From assembly GCA_002786355.1 (NCBI GenBank), contig PGCO01000002.1:124001-188000 (forward strand): a stretch of 64,000 bases of DNA, given 5' to 3'. Below the pieces are notes generated by a model. The model was not told the origin of the DNA, made no database searches, and saw nothing but the letters and a program-made list of their open reading frames with translations. Below, one piece after another: positions 1 to 10,113 of the stretch. Numbering within the stretch: the first letter of the stretch is position 1; every line of letters starts with the position of its first letter. The DNA is from Sediminibacterium sp. FEMGT703S (GTDB lineage Bacteria > Bacteroidota > Bacteroidia > Chitinophagales > Chitinophagaceae). A program made the translations under genes and the position numbers.

Positions 1-428
1 CTTGTACAGCCACATTGTATAAGGGTTTCAAGAGATTCTAAAGGATCTTTACAACGATCAAAAGCTCTATGAAAAGTTACGTCTAATGGGTAAGCGGCTT
101 CTACTAATCTTGCAGTATTTTCTTGATCAATGCTTCCATCTTGATTTAATAAACCAAATACAACACCCTCAAATTGCAATTCTTTGCAAAGCAAAATATC
201 TTTACGAATAATTTCAATTTCATCTTCTGTATGAAAATAATCTCCACCGCGAGGACGTATCATTGGGAATACAGGAATTCCTATTTTTTCTCTAACTGTT
301 TTTAAATAACCATAGGAAGGCGTAGTTCCGCCATTGGCATAGTTCTCACATAATTCAATTCTATCAGCACCAGCATTTTCAGCAGCTATGGCTGTTGCAG
401 TATTAAACACACATATTTCTAACAACAT
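1..428 (-). CDS. cutC: CutC family protein, C-terminal part missing (window edge)
   Basis: The first 142 codons of a CutC (copper homeostasis) TIM-barrel protein are visible; the rest lies beyond the left edge, and the family is about 240 residues long. The ATG at 426-428 begins MLLEICVFN, followed by GADRIELCEN, the glycine-rich GGTTPSYG, IRPRGGDY and the FHRAFD motif, all hallmarks of CutC. The start lies two bases after the stop of the glycosylasparaginase gene, so the two are surely co-transcribed. CutC was named for copper tolerance, but its biochemical role is uncertain. Pairing with a glycan-asparagine hydrolase suggests a catabolic role here, which is inference. Family call is firm. 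Confidence 0.93.
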   Translation of the reverse strand, partial: MLLEICVFNTATAIAAENAGADRIELCENYANGGTTPSYGYLKTVREKIGIPVFPMIRPRGGDYFHTEDEIEIIRKDILLCKELQFEGVVFGLLNQDGSIDQENTARLVEAAYPLDVTFHRAFDRCKDPLESLETLIQCGCT

Positions 429-430
429 GG

Positions 431-1444
431 TTAAATCAAAAATTTACTATCTACTAAAATATTTTTATCGTCTGCATAACAAACTGCATAATTAAATCCT
501 TTCTGTAAAGCATATCCACCATAAGCTCCTTGTTTATTAATGGCAATCATACAGGCTTGAATATCCTTTGCTTTGCTGCCTTTAATTTTCAAAAGTCTTT
601 CAATAGCTTTTTTACAAGCCATTTCTGGGGATAATCCTTGACGCATAAATTCCATTACGGTATGCGCTCCGCCCATGCGAATAATGTCTTCGCCTTGACC
701 TGTTGCAACAACAGCACCCACTTCATTGTCTACAAATAATCCAGCGCCAATAATAGGAGAATCGCCAACGCGACCTCGCATTTTAAAGCCCATTCCACTG
801 GTTGTGCAACTACCACTTAAATTACCGCTGGCATCTAACGCAATCATGCCAATAGTATCATGGTTCCAAGAACCGTCAGACAAACGGGCAGGAGCAGCTG
901 CAATTTGATTTTCTTTATTTTCTCTATTGATAGCTGGCTTATATTCACTTTTTTGCAACCACTTTTTGTACTCTTTTTCAGCACCTTCAGACAATCCTTC
1001 TTTTTCTAAGGTAAACCCTTGAGACAATGCAAATTGTTGTGCACCTTGACCCACCAACATTACATGCGGGGTATTTTCCATCACTTTACGCGCAACTGAA
1101 ATGGGATGTTTAATTCTTTCTAAACATGCCACGCTACCACAATTCGCAAACTCATCCATAATGGATGCGTCTAGCGTAACATATCCATCTCTGTCAGGAT
1201 TAGCACCTAAACCAACACAACAGTTTTGTTCATTTTCTGTGACCATCACACCTTGTTCAACAGCATCTAAAGCACGACCATTATTTTTTAAGACATTCCA
1301 GGCGGCTTTATTTGCTCGGATACCAGCATCCCAAGTTGATAAAACAATGGGCTTTTTCCCAGCATATTTTGGTGCAAAACCAGCTAGAGAAAAACTACCA
1401 ACACCAAGGCTACCAACTTGTAAAAATTTCCTTCTAGAAAACAT
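431..1444 (-). CDS. Glycosylasparaginase (N4-(beta-N-acetylglucosaminyl)-L-asparaginase), Tat signal
   Basis: This Ntn-hydrolase of 337 residues cleaves the GlcNAc-asparagine bond left after glycoprotein breakdown. The autoproteolysis site is visible as HDTIGM, with Thr197 as the expected new N-terminal nucleophile, followed by the conserved GSCTTSGMGFK and the GRVGDSPIIGAG substrate loop and GQGEDIIR. The N-terminus carries a twin-arginine motif, SRRKFLQ, and a hydrophobic stretch, so folded export is likely. Length and motifs match the Flavobacterium-type enzyme (aspartylglucosaminidase), not the plant-type L-asparaginase. It is followed directly by cutC. Isoaspartyl peptidase activity is a lesser alternative within the same family. 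Confidence 0.92.
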   Translation of the reverse strand: MFSRRKFLQVGSLGVGSFSLAGFAPKYAGKKPIVLSTWDAGIRANKAAWNVLKNNGRALDAVEQGVMVTENEQNCCVGLGANPDRDGYVTLDASIMDEFANCGSVACLERIKHPISVARKVMENTPHVMLVGQGAQQFALSQGFTLEKEGLSEGAEKEYKKWLQKSEYKPAINRENKENQIAAAPARLSDGSWNHDTIGMIALDASGNLSGSCTTSGMGFKMRGRVGDSPIIGAGLFVDNEVGAVVATGQGEDIIRMGGAHTVMEFMRQGLSPEMACKKAIERLLKIKGSKAKDIQACMIAINKQGAYGGYALQKGFNYAVCYADDKNILVDSKFLI

Positions 1445-1632
1445 GAATTATCGATTTTAAGATTAGCGTTTTTAAATGTATGCATTGTTTTATTCTTATC
1501 CCAAGATTTGAAGACCAAATTATCCATCTATATACCAATTAACCATCTAATCATTTGATAATCAATTAATTAAAATCATATATTTATTCTTATAATTAAT
1601 ATTATGTTAAATAGCGCACAACAGAATAGGAA

Positions 1633-1659
1633 GAAAAAAGGCTACCCAATGAGTAGCCT
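1633..1659 (-). terminator. Intrinsic terminator after the sugar dehydrogenase gene
   Basis: Seven-base arms AGGCTAC (1639-1645) and GTAGCCT (1653-1659) enclose a seven-base loop. Read on the minus strand, the stem is followed by a run of six U from the A tract at 1634-1639. It lies about 20 bases after the stop of the gene ending at 1682. The rest of the 1445-1681 gap is AT-rich and I see no gene or clear promoter in it. Confidence 0.85.
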
Positions 1660-1681
1660 GTAAAAAGATTTATAAATGAAT

Positions 1682-2836
1682 TTACTGCGCCACCAACCTT
1701 ACAATCCTACCCGGTCCTTCAATCGAAACATAAATAGATCCATCGGGTGCCTGGCGCACATGACGAATGCGGCCAACTTTATCGAGGAGTTTGTGTTCTT
1801 TCACCACTTTGTTGTCCTTGATTTCAAGGCGTGCTAAATATTGAAATGCTAAGCCACCCACCAATAAATTGCCGGTCCAGCTTTTGAATTTTTTATCGGT
1901 GATAAATGCCATTCCACAAGCACCAATAGATGGAACCCATTTGTAAACAGGGTCTGTTACGCCTGCCATGGTTGGACTTGCAGAAACTGGTTTATCGTCG
2001 TAATTAACTCCGTATGATACCAAGGGCCAACCATAATTATTTCCCGCCTTTATAATATTCACTTCATCTCCACCTTTGGGTCCATGTTCGGCTTCCCAAA
2101 AGTCTTTGGTGAATGGATTATAGACCAAACCTTGTGGATTGCGGTGTCCGTAACTATAAACGGTTGTTGGCGCTGTATTGCCTGGTAATATTGGATTTCC
2201 GGCTGGTATACCGCCATCTTGTGTGATGCGATGGACTTTACCCCAAGTGCTATTTACATCTTGTGCATTTTTATTGGGCGAATTTGCTCCGCCATAACTG
2301 GTAGCGCCTCCTTCCCCAATACTTACAAATAAATTACCCGCTTCATCAAAATCAATCCTACTTCCATAATGGCCGGTCATCGTGTTGGCCGAATTAGAAG
2401 TCAATAATATTTTGGGCTCAGTAATTTGATCGTTCACTAATTTAAAACGCATCAAGTTAAAACTTCCACCACCACCAGGATAGTTGCCAGCATAGCTAAT
2501 GAATACCCATCCATTGCTATTGAATTGAGGTGAAACGCGAACGTCTAATAAACCTCCTTGACCACTGGTATTTATCGTGGGAAGACCAGTGATTTCAGTA
2601 ATTTTATCCCCGCTTTTACGATGCAACTTCCCCTTCTTTTCAGTGAAAAGCAAATCACCATTGGGCAGGAAATCCATACCCCATATTACTTCATATCCGG
2701 TAATGAACTGTTCTATTTTAACAGAAGGCTCAGCAGACATTTGCGAAGTATCTTCTACTGATCCTTCTTTTTTATTAGAGGAACAAGAAAAGATACCTGC
2801 AAATGCAATAGATAATATAAGGGTACGGATTGTCAT
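1682..2836 (-). CDS. PQQ-dependent sugar dehydrogenase-like lipoprotein (GSDH/YliI family)
   Basis: A six-bladed beta-propeller of the soluble glucose/aldose sugar dehydrogenase family, 384 residues. Diagnostic motifs are SRIDFDEAGNLFVSIGEGG in the middle, YSYGHRNPQG and the EAEHGPKGGDE signature, followed by NNYGWP. These surround the PQQ and calcium site in known members such as E. coli YliI. The N-terminus is a lipoprotein signal with the cysteine in GIFSCSS, so it is probably anchored in the periplasm or outer membrane. It follows the TPR gene by 21 bases and precedes a terminator, making it the last gene of a gyrA-led transcript. No PQQ synthesis genes are in the window, and the substrate is unknown. 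Confidence 0.88.
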   Translation of the reverse strand: MTIRTLILSIAFAGIFSCSSNKKEGSVEDTSQMSAEPSVKIEQFITGYEVIWGMDFLPNGDLLFTEKKGKLHRKSGDKITEITGLPTINTSGQGGLLDVRVSPQFNSNGWVFISYAGNYPGGGGSFNLMRFKLVNDQITEPKILLTSNSANTMTGHYGSRIDFDEAGNLFVSIGEGGATSYGGANSPNKNAQDVNSTWGKVHRITQDGGIPAGNPILPGNTAPTTVYSYGHRNPQGLVYNPFTKDFWEAEHGPKGGDEVNIIKAGNNYGWPLVSYGVNYDDKPVSASPTMAGVTDPVYKWVPSIGACGMAFITDKKFKSWTGNLLVGGLAFQYLARLEIKDNKVVKEHKLLDKVGRIRHVRQAPDGSIYVSIEGPGRIVRLVAQ

Positions 2837-2857
2837 AAATAATTGGGCTAGTTTAGC

Positions 2858-4225
2858 TTATTTAAAAGTTCCGTGTAAGCCATCAAACTCTTTGTACTTG
2901 GCTTCGTATGCATCAAACAATTTGGCATCTTTACCTCTTACACGACCCATTTTGTAATAATAAATATTAGCAATAAAGTCTACAGATTTATTCACCACAC
3001 TTTTCTCCGTATTAGTACGAGGAGACTTATCCTTTAAAATCATAAAAGACTTAGTTAACCAATCAGCTGCAATATCAGTGATTTCCATTGAAGTTTTTTC
3101 TATGGCTGCATTTGCATTCTTGATTTCATCCACTTTTACTTTATGCTCAGCATCAGCTGCAGCTTTTTTCTTCGGGTCTTTAATGACAGGCTTATTGGCA
3201 TTGATTTCCTGTAATTTTTTAATATTCGCAGCATATTTATCATCTTCTAAATTGAAGAAGTTATAATAAGTAACCCCTACGTTAAAAGCAGCAATTGCAT
3301 TATTATTGTTTTTGGCATATGCTTTTTTAAATGCATCAATTGCTTTGCGATTATACTTATCAATGGTTAAACTATCCACACCATCATTGTTACGAACGGA
3401 AACAAATACATCACCAAACTGTAAATATTTATTTTCAGTCAATTTGCCTGCCGCATCTAATTCATCATATAATGCAGTTTTTCCAGCTAAATCATAATTC
3501 TGGTCGATATAGTCAATTTCAAAATCTTCCCAGTTTTCAGCTGGATACACTTCCCTACCTAAAGCAAGATATTTCTCGAAGCCTTCTTTATTTTTCTTCT
3601 TTGTATTATAATCAATTAGGTATTTGTAAATATCTACAAACCCTTCACCGGTTACTTTACTTTCAGCTAAACGGATATAATATTTAACTGCATCATCTTG
3701 TTTTTGAGCGTTCTGAAAAGAGTATGCGCAATATAAAATGGATGTAGTATCAAATGGTTGCTGAGAGCTAGCCCATTTATTTTTAAAGATATAATCACTG
3801 TATATGACTGCTTTTTCAAATTCTTTTGAAGCAACATCGTATTTTTTGTCTTTAAAACTATTGATTCCTAAATTGAAAGAAGTAGAATACATATCAAAAT
3901 ATCCATCGGGTCCTTTTTCTTTCGCTTTTGCTAAACTAGGCTCTAACTCTGCATATTTTTGAAAGGCAGCATGTGCATCTTCTACTGCATTAGGATACTT
4001 GGCTCTAGTTGCTTCATTTTTAAATAAAGATGCGTAAATTCTAGACTTCCAATAATAGCCTTCTGCTTTTGATTGATTTTTAGGGTCTGCCAAAGATTTA
4101 TCAATCTCTGTTTTGGCTTCTTCAAATTTGTTTATAAGAACATTGGTTTCAACTTTCTTGAAATCCTGTGCAGTTGCAACTGAAATGATTGCAACGCTTA
4201 ACAACAAGGAGAAAAAATGCTTCAT
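2858..4225 (-). CDS. Secreted tetratricopeptide-repeat protein of unknown role
   Basis: I place the start at 4225 (MKHFFSLLLS), giving 455 residues with a clear Sec signal peptide ending near VATAQ. A longer open frame reaches 4327 but would overlap the gyrA end and bury the signal. After the signal come TPR-like helical pairs rich in Lys and Ala, with conserved spacing such as AFNVGVTYYNF and KAIDAFKKAY. A Lys/Asp-rich charged stretch around residues 355-380 looks like a coiled coil. Proteins of this layout are common in Chitinophagaceae and are not characterised; a periplasmic scaffold is the usual guess. It sits 22 bases after gyrA. Confidence 0.8.
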   Translation of the reverse strand: MKHFFSLLLSVAIISVATAQDFKKVETNVLINKFEEAKTEIDKSLADPKNQSKAEGYYWKSRIYASLFKNEATRAKYPNAVEDAHAAFQKYAELEPSLAKAKEKGPDGYFDMYSTSFNLGINSFKDKKYDVASKEFEKAVIYSDYIFKNKWASSQQPFDTTSILYCAYSFQNAQKQDDAVKYYIRLAESKVTGEGFVDIYKYLIDYNTKKKNKEGFEKYLALGREVYPAENWEDFEIDYIDQNYDLAGKTALYDELDAAGKLTENKYLQFGDVFVSVRNNDGVDSLTIDKYNRKAIDAFKKAYAKNNNNAIAAFNVGVTYYNFFNLEDDKYAANIKKLQEINANKPVIKDPKKKAAADAEHKVKVDEIKNANAAIEKTSMEITDIAADWLTKSFMILKDKSPRTNTEKSVVNKSVDFIANIYYYKMGRVRGKDAKLFDAYEAKYKEFDGLHGTFK

Positions 4226-4247
4226 ATGGTTGTTTTTAATCGTGTAC

Positions 4248-6890
4248 TTAAATAATTGGTTCTTCGTTATTTGTTTCAGTGGTGTTTTCGCCTTCAGTAA
4301 CTTCCCCCTCGTCGGTAATTGCTTCATCAGCTACTTCTTCAACTACTTGTTCTTCAATTTGAGAAATAGCAGCTATTTCATCACCTTCGTCTAAACGAAT
4401 CAACTTAACACCCTGTGTAGCTCGTCCTGCTTCTCTAATATCAACAATACCTGTCCTGATGGTAATGCCCGATTTACAAGTAATGATTAAGTCTTCTACT
4501 TCTTTTACATAAAGTATGCCCACCAAACTACCGGTTTTCTCGGTAACATTAATGGTTTTTACACCTTTACCTCCTCTATTGGTGATTCGATAGTCTTCAA
4601 TAGCAGTTCTTTTGCCATACCCTTTTTCACTCACTACCAAAATGGTTCTTTCGGTATCGTCCTTATTTACACAAATCATGCCAACCACTTCATCAGTAGC
4701 GTCATCTACTTCAATACCTGCTACACCAATGGCTCCCCTTCCGGTTGGCCTTACTTTTTCCTCAGGGAAACGAATGGCACGTCCACTCTTTACAGCTAAC
4801 ATGATTTCGCTAGAACCATTGGTTAATCTAGCTTCTAATAGTTCGTCTCCTTCTACAATAGTAATAGCATTTACGCCATTCGCTCTTGGTCTACTGAAAT
4901 CTTCTAAAGAAGTTTTCTTGATAATACCTTGTTTAGTACAAAGAACAATGTAGTGATTTTGAACAAAATCAGTGTCTGCAATATTCTTTACATTAATGAT
5001 TGCTTTTACTTTATCGTCTCCAGGTAATTGTATCAAATTCTGAATAGCTCTACCCTTGCTTTGCTTCTCTCCTTCTGGTATTTCATACACTCTCATCCAA
5101 TAACACCTACCCTTTTCAGTAAAGAATAAAATGGTATCGTGCGTTGAGGCTACAAATAAATGTTCTACAAAATCTTCTTCTCGGGTTTTTGATCCAACTG
5201 CTCCCCTGCCTCCTCTTTTTTGTTGGCGGTATTCGGTTGCAGAAGTACGCTTAATATACCCTAAATGTGAAATGGTAATGACCACGTCCTCATCTTCAAT
5301 TAAGTCTTCAATACGCATTTCATCTGCTAAGTATTGAATTTCACTTTTACGCGCGTCTCCGAATTTATCTTTTACTTCAAGTAACTCTTTTCTAATTAAT
5401 GCATAACGTAAATCTTCATTCGCCAACAATGCTTTCAAATCTTTGATGGTTGCAATTAAGCCATTGAACTCTTCAATAATTTTATCGCGCTCCATTCCAG
5501 TTAATCGCTGTAAACGCAATTCTAGTATGGCTTTCGCTTGAATCTCAGATAATCCTTCTGCTTGTTTGTACAACTCATCGGTCAAATCGGAGAACATTGC
5601 AGAATTCAAGTACCATTTTTCTTGGCTACTCTTGGTCATCAACGCTTCCTTCGCTTCATCAGGTGTTCTACTTGCACGAATCAGACGAATCACTTCATCT
5701 AAATGGTCCAAAGCTTTCAAATAACCTTCTAGTATATGCGCACGTTCCTCGGCTTTTCTTAATTCAAATTTGGCTCTTCTAATTACTACTTCCATTCTAA
5801 ATTCAATGAAAGCTTTAATTAGATCATGAAGGTTCATGATACCAGGACGTCCTTTGCTTAACGCCACATTATTGATACCATAACTTGTTTGTAATTCAGT
5901 ATGCTTGTACAACTGATTAATCACCACTTGCGCAACTGCATCCTTCTTTAATTCAACCACAATACGAGTACCATCTTTATTACTTTGGTTACCCACATCG
6001 GAAATTCCATCCACAATTTTATTGATGGCTAATTGACCAATTCTATCTGTTAATGTATCACGACTTACCTGATAAGGCACTTCGGTAATAACAATCATTT
6101 CTCTGCCATTGGGCTTGGTTTCCACATTACATCTACCTCTTACCACAACCCTACCCCTACCAGTCATTAATGCTTGTCTTACGCCTTCCATACCATAGAT
6201 GACACCACCAGTTGGAAAGTCAGGCGCTTTCACATAATTCATTAATTCTTCAATAGTGATATCTCTATTGTCAACATAAGCCACACAGCCATCAATTACT
6301 TCGCTCAAGTTATGAGGCATCATATTGGTTGCCATACCTACGGCAATACCAGAAGACCCATTTACCAATAATTGAGGAATTCTTGCAGGTAAAACAGTGG
6401 GTTCTTCTAAAGAATCGTCAAAATTCAGTTGAAAGTCTACTGTTTCTTTTTCGATATCATCCAACATGGCTTCTGCAATCTTTTGCAATCTAGCCTCGGT
6501 ATAACGCATAGCAGCTGGTGGATCACCATCTTGGTTACCAAAGTTACCCTGTCGATCTACCAATGTGTAACGCATGGTCCATTCTTGAGCCATCCTCACC
6601 AACGTATCATAAATAGCACTATCACCATGAGGGTGATATTTACCCATTACCTCTCCCACAATACGGGCAGATTTCTTAAAAGGCTTATTGCTGTTGTTTC
6701 CCAACTCATTCATTGCATATAGTACCCTGCGGTGTACGGGCTTAAATCCATCCCTAACATCTGGTAATGCACGACCCACAATCACAGACATTGAATAGTC
6801 AATGTAAGCGGTCTTCATTTGCTCTTCAATATTGACCTGTATAATTCGGTCGTTATCGTTGGTTTGTTCTGGTATTAAGTTCTCTTCCAT
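4248..6890 (-). CDS. gyrA: DNA gyrase subunit A
   Basis: GyrA, 880 residues, the breakage-reunion subunit of gyrase. The catalytic tyrosine is Tyr130 in [12 protein letters not shown]. The quinolone-resistance region reads [10 protein letters not shown], with Ser91 and Asp95 in the sensitive wild-type states (E. coli Ser83/Asp87). The GyrA box that marks gyrase rather than topoisomerase IV is present as QQKRGGRG, followed by the beta-pinwheel wrapping domain. The tail is strongly acidic ([12 protein letters not shown]), as often seen in GyrA. The ATG start gives the usual short acidic lead-in. The gene is divergent from the saccharopine dehydrogenase gene across a 211-base gap. Confidence 0.98.
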   Translation of the reverse strand: MEENLIPEQTNDNDRIIQVNIEEQMKTAYIDYSMSVIVGRALPDVRDGFKPVHRRVLYAMNELGNNSNKPFKKSARIVGEVMGKYHPHGDSAIYDTLVRMAQEWTMRYTLVDRQGNFGNQDGDPPAAMRYTEARLQKIAEAMLDDIEKETVDFQLNFDDSLEEPTVLPARIPQLLVNGSSGIAVGMATNMMPHNLSEVIDGCVAYVDNRDITIEELMNYVKAPDFPTGGVIYGMEGVRQALMTGRGRVVVRGRCNVETKPNGREMIVITEVPYQVSRDTLTDRIGQLAINKIVDGISDVGNQSNKDGTRIVVELKKDAVAQVVINQLYKHTELQTSYGINNVALSKGRPGIMNLHDLIKAFIEFRMEVVIRRAKFELRKAEERAHILEGYLKALDHLDEVIRLIRASRTPDEAKEALMTKSSQEKWYLNSAMFSDLTDELYKQAEGLSEIQAKAILELRLQRLTGMERDKIIEEFNGLIATIKDLKALLANEDLRYALIRKELLEVKDKFGDARKSEIQYLADEMRIEDLIEDEDVVITISHLGYIKRTSATEYRQQKRGGRGAVGSKTREEDFVEHLFVASTHDTILFFTEKGRCYWMRVYEIPEGEKQSKGRAIQNLIQLPGDDKVKAIINVKNIADTDFVQNHYIVLCTKQGIIKKTSLEDFSRPRANGVNAITIVEGDELLEARLTNGSSEIMLAVKSGRAIRFPEEKVRPTGRGAIGVAGIEVDDATDEVVGMICVNKDDTERTILVVSEKGYGKRTAIEDYRITNRGGKGVKTINVTEKTGSLVGILYVKEVEDLIITCKSGITIRTGIVDIREAGRATQGVKLIRLDEGDEIAAISQIEEQVVEEVADEAITDEGEVTEGENTTETNNEEPII

Positions 6891-6956
6891 GTATCTTTCT
6901 GGTTCTACTTTTAATTCATTTTCAGGGGGAAAAATAGCCTCCTGAATGAAGGTTTG

Positions 6957-6964
6957 CGAAGATA
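6957..6964 (-). promoter_or_regulatory. Possible gyrA -7 promoter box
   Basis: On the minus strand this reads TATCTTCG, one base from the Bacteroidota -7 consensus TAnnTTTG, and sits about 67 bases upstream of the gyrA ATG. I find no good TTG box at the expected distance, so the call is weak. The same octamer occurs upstream of the DUF3822 gene at 25643-25650. Confidence 0.35.
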
Positions 6965-7013
6965 GCTTTTTTAGGGGTTAAAATGGCTTTAAAATGCTGT
7001 TTTTTTAAGGGTT

Positions 7014-7022
7014 TTATCCACA
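7014..7022 (+). promoter_or_regulatory. Perfect DnaA-box sequence in the gyrA upstream gap
   Basis: TTATCCACA, the strongest DnaA-box form, lies in the divergent gap between gyrA and the saccharopine dehydrogenase gene. It is single here and about half a match is expected per 64 kb by chance on both strands, so its function is uncertain. The remainder of 6891-7101 is AT-rich promoter-like DNA. Confidence 0.3.
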
Positions 7023-7101
7023 GTTTACACCCTATCTAAATGCTTGATTTTCATCGGTAGACACCATTTGTTCTATCTTTATTTCTTTTAAGTAATTCTA
7101 T

Positions 7102-8397
7102 ATGCAAATTTTAGTTTTTGGCGCAGGCAAATCTGCCACTGTTTTAATTAAGTATTTAGGGAGTATAACTGCCCAAAAAAATTGGATTTGTACCGTTGCA
7201 GATCAAGACCTAAATACCCTCAATAACAAAATAAAAGGGTATCCCAATTTGCGTGCAACAGCTCTTTCCATAGAAGATGAAGCAGCCAGACAAGGGTTGA
7301 TTAAAGCCGCCGATATCGTGATTTCCCTACTGCCACCTGGCTTACATTTTTTAGTAGCCAAGGATTGTGTTTTGTTGAAAAAAAATTTACTGACTGCTTC
7401 CTATTTGGATAGCCAAATCAAAAGTTTAGAGAAAGACATTGAAGAAGCTGGATTATTATTCATTGGAGAAATGGGTTTAGATCCAGGCATTGACCATATG
7501 AGTGCCATGCAAATCATTCATGACATCCAATCAAATGGAGGGCAAATAAGCTCGTTTAAATCGCATTGCGGGGGATTGATTGCCCCTGAATCTGATAACA
7601 ATCCATGGCATTATAAAATCAGTTGGAATCCCCGAAATATTGTGACTGCTGGAAAAGCGGGTGCCATTTATCAAGAAAATGGAGAAATCATTACGAAGCC
7701 TTATGAGCAAATATTTGAGGATTCTGCGCAATTGAACATCCCACAGGTAGGAAGCTTAGCCTATTATCCCAACAGAGATTCTCTTTCTTATATTCCCTTG
7801 TATCAATTAGAAACAGCACAAACATTTATTAGAACCACTTTGCGTTATGCCGAATTCTGTTTGGGTTGGAACAAAATAGTTCAAGCCCAATTAACCAGTG
7901 ATGAAGAAATGGTTGATACAAATGGATTAAGCTATGCCCAATTTTTTCAAGATCATTTGAATAAAAACCAAGTGGAGTTGAATACCCCTGAATTAATTGA
8001 GCAATTCAATTTTTTAGGGCTGAATGATCCCAGTTTAATCAACAAAGGGACACTATCGACTGCTCAAATTTTACAAGAAGTACTTGAAGCAAAATGGAAA
8101 TTACAGGAGGGCGATAAAGATCTTATTGTCATGTTGCATGAACTTGAATATACAATGAACAATCAACAATATGCGCTGCAAAGCACATTGGTAGTGAAGG
8201 GCGACGATGAGTTGCACACTGCAATGGCCAAAACAGTTGGCTTACCGTTGGGGATTGCAGCTGTTCTAATTTTAGAGAACAAAATTGCAATTAAAGGGTT
8301 ACAAATACCAATCATTAAAGAAATCTACGAACCTGTTTTAGCAGCATTAATGCAAGAAGGTATTGCTTTTGTAGAAACAAAAAAGGAATTACAATGA
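7102..8397 (+). CDS. Saccharopine dehydrogenase family protein (saccharopine reductase-like)
   Basis: 431 residues. The N-terminus is a Rossmann fold with FGAGKSA as dinucleotide loop, followed by the family pattern of a catalytic-domain insert ([18 protein letters not shown] and [12 protein letters not shown]). This is the arrangement of saccharopine dehydrogenase, L-glutamate forming, which takes part in lysine breakdown via 2-aminoadipate semialdehyde. The match to PGIDHM-S-A and the late LVVKGDD segment is typical of Bacteroidota members. It overlaps the EVE gene by four bases (ATGA), so they are translationally coupled. Bacterial members can also act in carboxyspermidine metabolism, but the C-terminal domain here favours lysine metabolism. 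Confidence 0.88.
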   Translation: MQILVFGAGKSATVLIKYLGSITAQKNWICTVADQDLNTLNNKIKGYPNLRATALSIEDEAARQGLIKAADIVISLLPPGLHFLVAKDCVLLKKNLLTASYLDSQIKSLEKDIEEAGLLFIGEMGLDPGIDHMSAMQIIHDIQSNGGQISSFKSHCGGLIAPESDNNPWHYKISWNPRNIVTAGKAGAIYQENGEIITKPYEQIFEDSAQLNIPQVGSLAYYPNRDSLSYIPLYQLETAQTFIRTTLRYAEFCLGWNKIVQAQLTSDEEMVDTNGLSYAQFFQDHLNKNQVELNTPELIEQFNFLGLNDPSLINKGTLSTAQILQEVLEAKWKLQEGDKDLIVMLHELEYTMNNQQYALQSTLVVKGDDELHTAMAKTVGLPLGIAAVLILENKIAIKGLQIPIIKEIYEPVLAALMQEGIAFVETKKELQ

Positions 8398-8801
8398 ACT
8401 ATTGGTTAATTAAGTCTGAGCCATTCAAATACAGTTGGGATCAGTTTGTAAATGACAAAGAAACTTTTTGGGATGGGGTAAGAAATTACCAAGCCCGCAA
8501 TAATTTAAGTGCTATGAAAAAAGGCGACTTGGCTTTTTGGTACCATAGCAATGAAGGAATGGAAATTGTGGGCATTGCCAAAGTAACCAAAGAGTCTTAT
8601 CAGGATCCTACCACAGATGATACCGCTTGGTTGGTGGTTAATTTTAAGCCAGTAAAAAAATTAAAAAAGCCTGTTAGTTTAGCTACCGTAAAAGCAGATA
8701 TTCGATTAGAAAAAATGGCATTGGTAAAAGCCCAAAGATTATCGGTTCAGCCTGTTACTCCAGAAGAATGGGAAATTATTTTGGAATTATCCACTACTTA
8801 A
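8394..8801 (+). CDS. EVE domain protein
   Basis: 135 residues, entirely one EVE domain (PUA-like fold, related to human THYN1). It begins [10 protein letters not shown] and continues with [17 protein letters not shown] and the VGIAKV strand, the family hallmarks. EVE proteins bind modified bases in DNA or RNA; their role in most bacteria is not settled. The start overlaps the stop of the saccharopine dehydrogenase gene, and its 3' end overlaps the convergent membrane-protein gene by eight bases. No restriction or modification genes are nearby, so a housekeeping RNA-related role is more likely than defence here. Confidence 0.92.
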   Translation: MNYWLIKSEPFKYSWDQFVNDKETFWDGVRNYQARNNLSAMKKGDLAFWYHSNEGMEIVGIAKVTKESYQDPTTDDTAWLVVNFKPVKKLKKPVSLATVKADIRLEKMALVKAQRLSVQPVTPEEWEIILELSTT

Positions 8802-10053
8802 AAAAGATATAAGCAATTCCAACGGCAGCAATTACTCCTATTAAATCGGCCAACATACCTGCCCAAATGGCGTAGCGAACTTTTTTAATCCCTACACTAC
8901 CAAAGTACAGCGCTATGATGTAAAAAGTAGTGTCTGCACTTCCCTGAAAAGTACTAGCCAATTGGCCTACAAAACTATCGGGGCCATGTGTTTTGAATAT
9001 ATCTAACATCAGCCCCCTTGCCCCACCCCCACTAAATGGGCGCATGATAGCAACGGGTAATGCTGGAACAAATTCACCGCTAGATCCTACCGCAGTAAAA
9101 CACCAAGTGATTCCACTGATGATGGCTTCTAAAGCACCGCTTTCTCTAAACACACGAATGCCCACTAACATCCCTACCAAATAAGGAATCACTTTTAATA
9201 TCACTTCCCAACCTTGCTTAGCACCCTCAATAAATGCATCAAATACATTCACTTTTTTCAAGTGTCCGCCTATAATAAAAGTACAGATGATGAAAAATAA
9301 AATGATATTTCCCAATACATTACTAAAAGTCTCCTTGGTTAATAATGTAGGTACCGGAATATCTTTTTGAGAAGGCAATTGTTGTATAAACCAGGCAAAT
9401 AAAAAGATGGCGGTAACAATTGTTCCCAACCAAGCAATCAATACCCGATCAAATTTTAATCGTTGATAAATTCCAGTAATTAAAATACTCGCAATAGTAG
9501 CTACTGAAGTTGCCAACATGAGCGGAACAAAAACACTGGTTGGGTTTACACTTCCTGCACCAGCCCTGTAAGCAATGATTGACAAGGGTATTAAAGTAAG
9601 CCCACTGGTATGCAAAACCAAGAACATGATTTGTGCGTTACTAGCAGTTTCTTTTTGTGGATTCAAGGTTTGTAAGCTCTCCATTGCTTTTAGTCCGAAA
9701 GGAGTTGCCGCATTGTCTAACCCCAACATATTGGCACTAAAATTCATGACCATTTGCCCCATGGCAGGATGTTTATCGGGCACTTCAGGGAACAATCTTT
9801 TCATAAATGGATTCAAGAGTCTGGCTAAAAAATTAATGGCTCCTGCTTTTTCGCCAATATTCATCAACCCCATAAAAAATACCATTACCCCTGTTAATGG
9901 TAAGGCAATATCCATTACGCTTGATTTGCTGGCATCAAAAATGCCTTCCACCATTTTCTTAAATATCTCATAGTCTTGAAAGAGGATTAGCTTGATTAAT
10001 GCAATCACTAGTCCAACTACAAAAAAGAGTATCCAAACATAATTCAGTGCCAT
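8794..10053 (-). CDS. Nucleoside-recognition (Gate) domain membrane protein, SpmA-SpmB fusion
   Basis: 419 residues with about ten hydrophobic segments. The first half resembles SpmA (DIALPLTGVMVFFMGLMNIGEKAG, NMLGLDNAATPFGLKAM) and the second half SpmB (GWEVILKVIPYLVGMLVGIRVF, ALPVAIMRPFSGGGARG, STFQGSADTTFYI). In Bacillus the two are separate spore maturation proteins; in this non-sporulating phylum they occur fused. The Gate domain is shared with nucleoside transporters, so transport of a small molecule across the inner membrane is plausible, but the substrate is unknown. The gene is convergent with the EVE gene and divergent from ychF. Confidence 0.88.
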   Translation of the reverse strand: MALNYVWILFFVVGLVIALIKLILFQDYEIFKKMVEGIFDASKSSVMDIALPLTGVMVFFMGLMNIGEKAGAINFLARLLNPFMKRLFPEVPDKHPAMGQMVMNFSANMLGLDNAATPFGLKAMESLQTLNPQKETASNAQIMFLVLHTSGLTLIPLSIIAYRAGAGSVNPTSVFVPLMLATSVATIASILITGIYQRLKFDRVLIAWLGTIVTAIFLFAWFIQQLPSQKDIPVPTLLTKETFSNVLGNIILFFIICTFIIGGHLKKVNVFDAFIEGAKQGWEVILKVIPYLVGMLVGIRVFRESGALEAIISGITWCFTAVGSSGEFVPALPVAIMRPFSGGGARGLMLDIFKTHGPDSFVGQLASTFQGSADTTFYIIALYFGSVGIKKVRYAIWAGMLADLIGVIAAVGIAYIFFK

Positions 10054-10086
10054 AAGTCTAAGATAATGCTAATGATGGTTATTCCT

Positions 10087-10094
10087 TACCTTTG
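10087..10094 (+). promoter_or_regulatory. -7 promoter box for ychF
   Basis: TACCTTTG matches the Bacteroidota -7 consensus TAnnTTTG exactly and lies 19 bases before the chosen ychF ATG. It is followed by CGCC, a context also seen before ndk. A partner TTG box at 18-22 bases upstream is not obvious. Confidence 0.55.
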
Positions 10095-10113
10095 CGCCTC
10101 AAATTTTTATATA

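Noticed and set aside
2558..2957. Plus-strand open frames opposite the sugar dehydrogenase gene
   Set aside because: They mirror the minus-strand gene, have no recognisable family and no promoter.
8394..8801. EVE gene as part of a defence island
   Set aside because: No restriction, modification or other defence genes are near; the gene is coupled to a lysine-metabolism gene.
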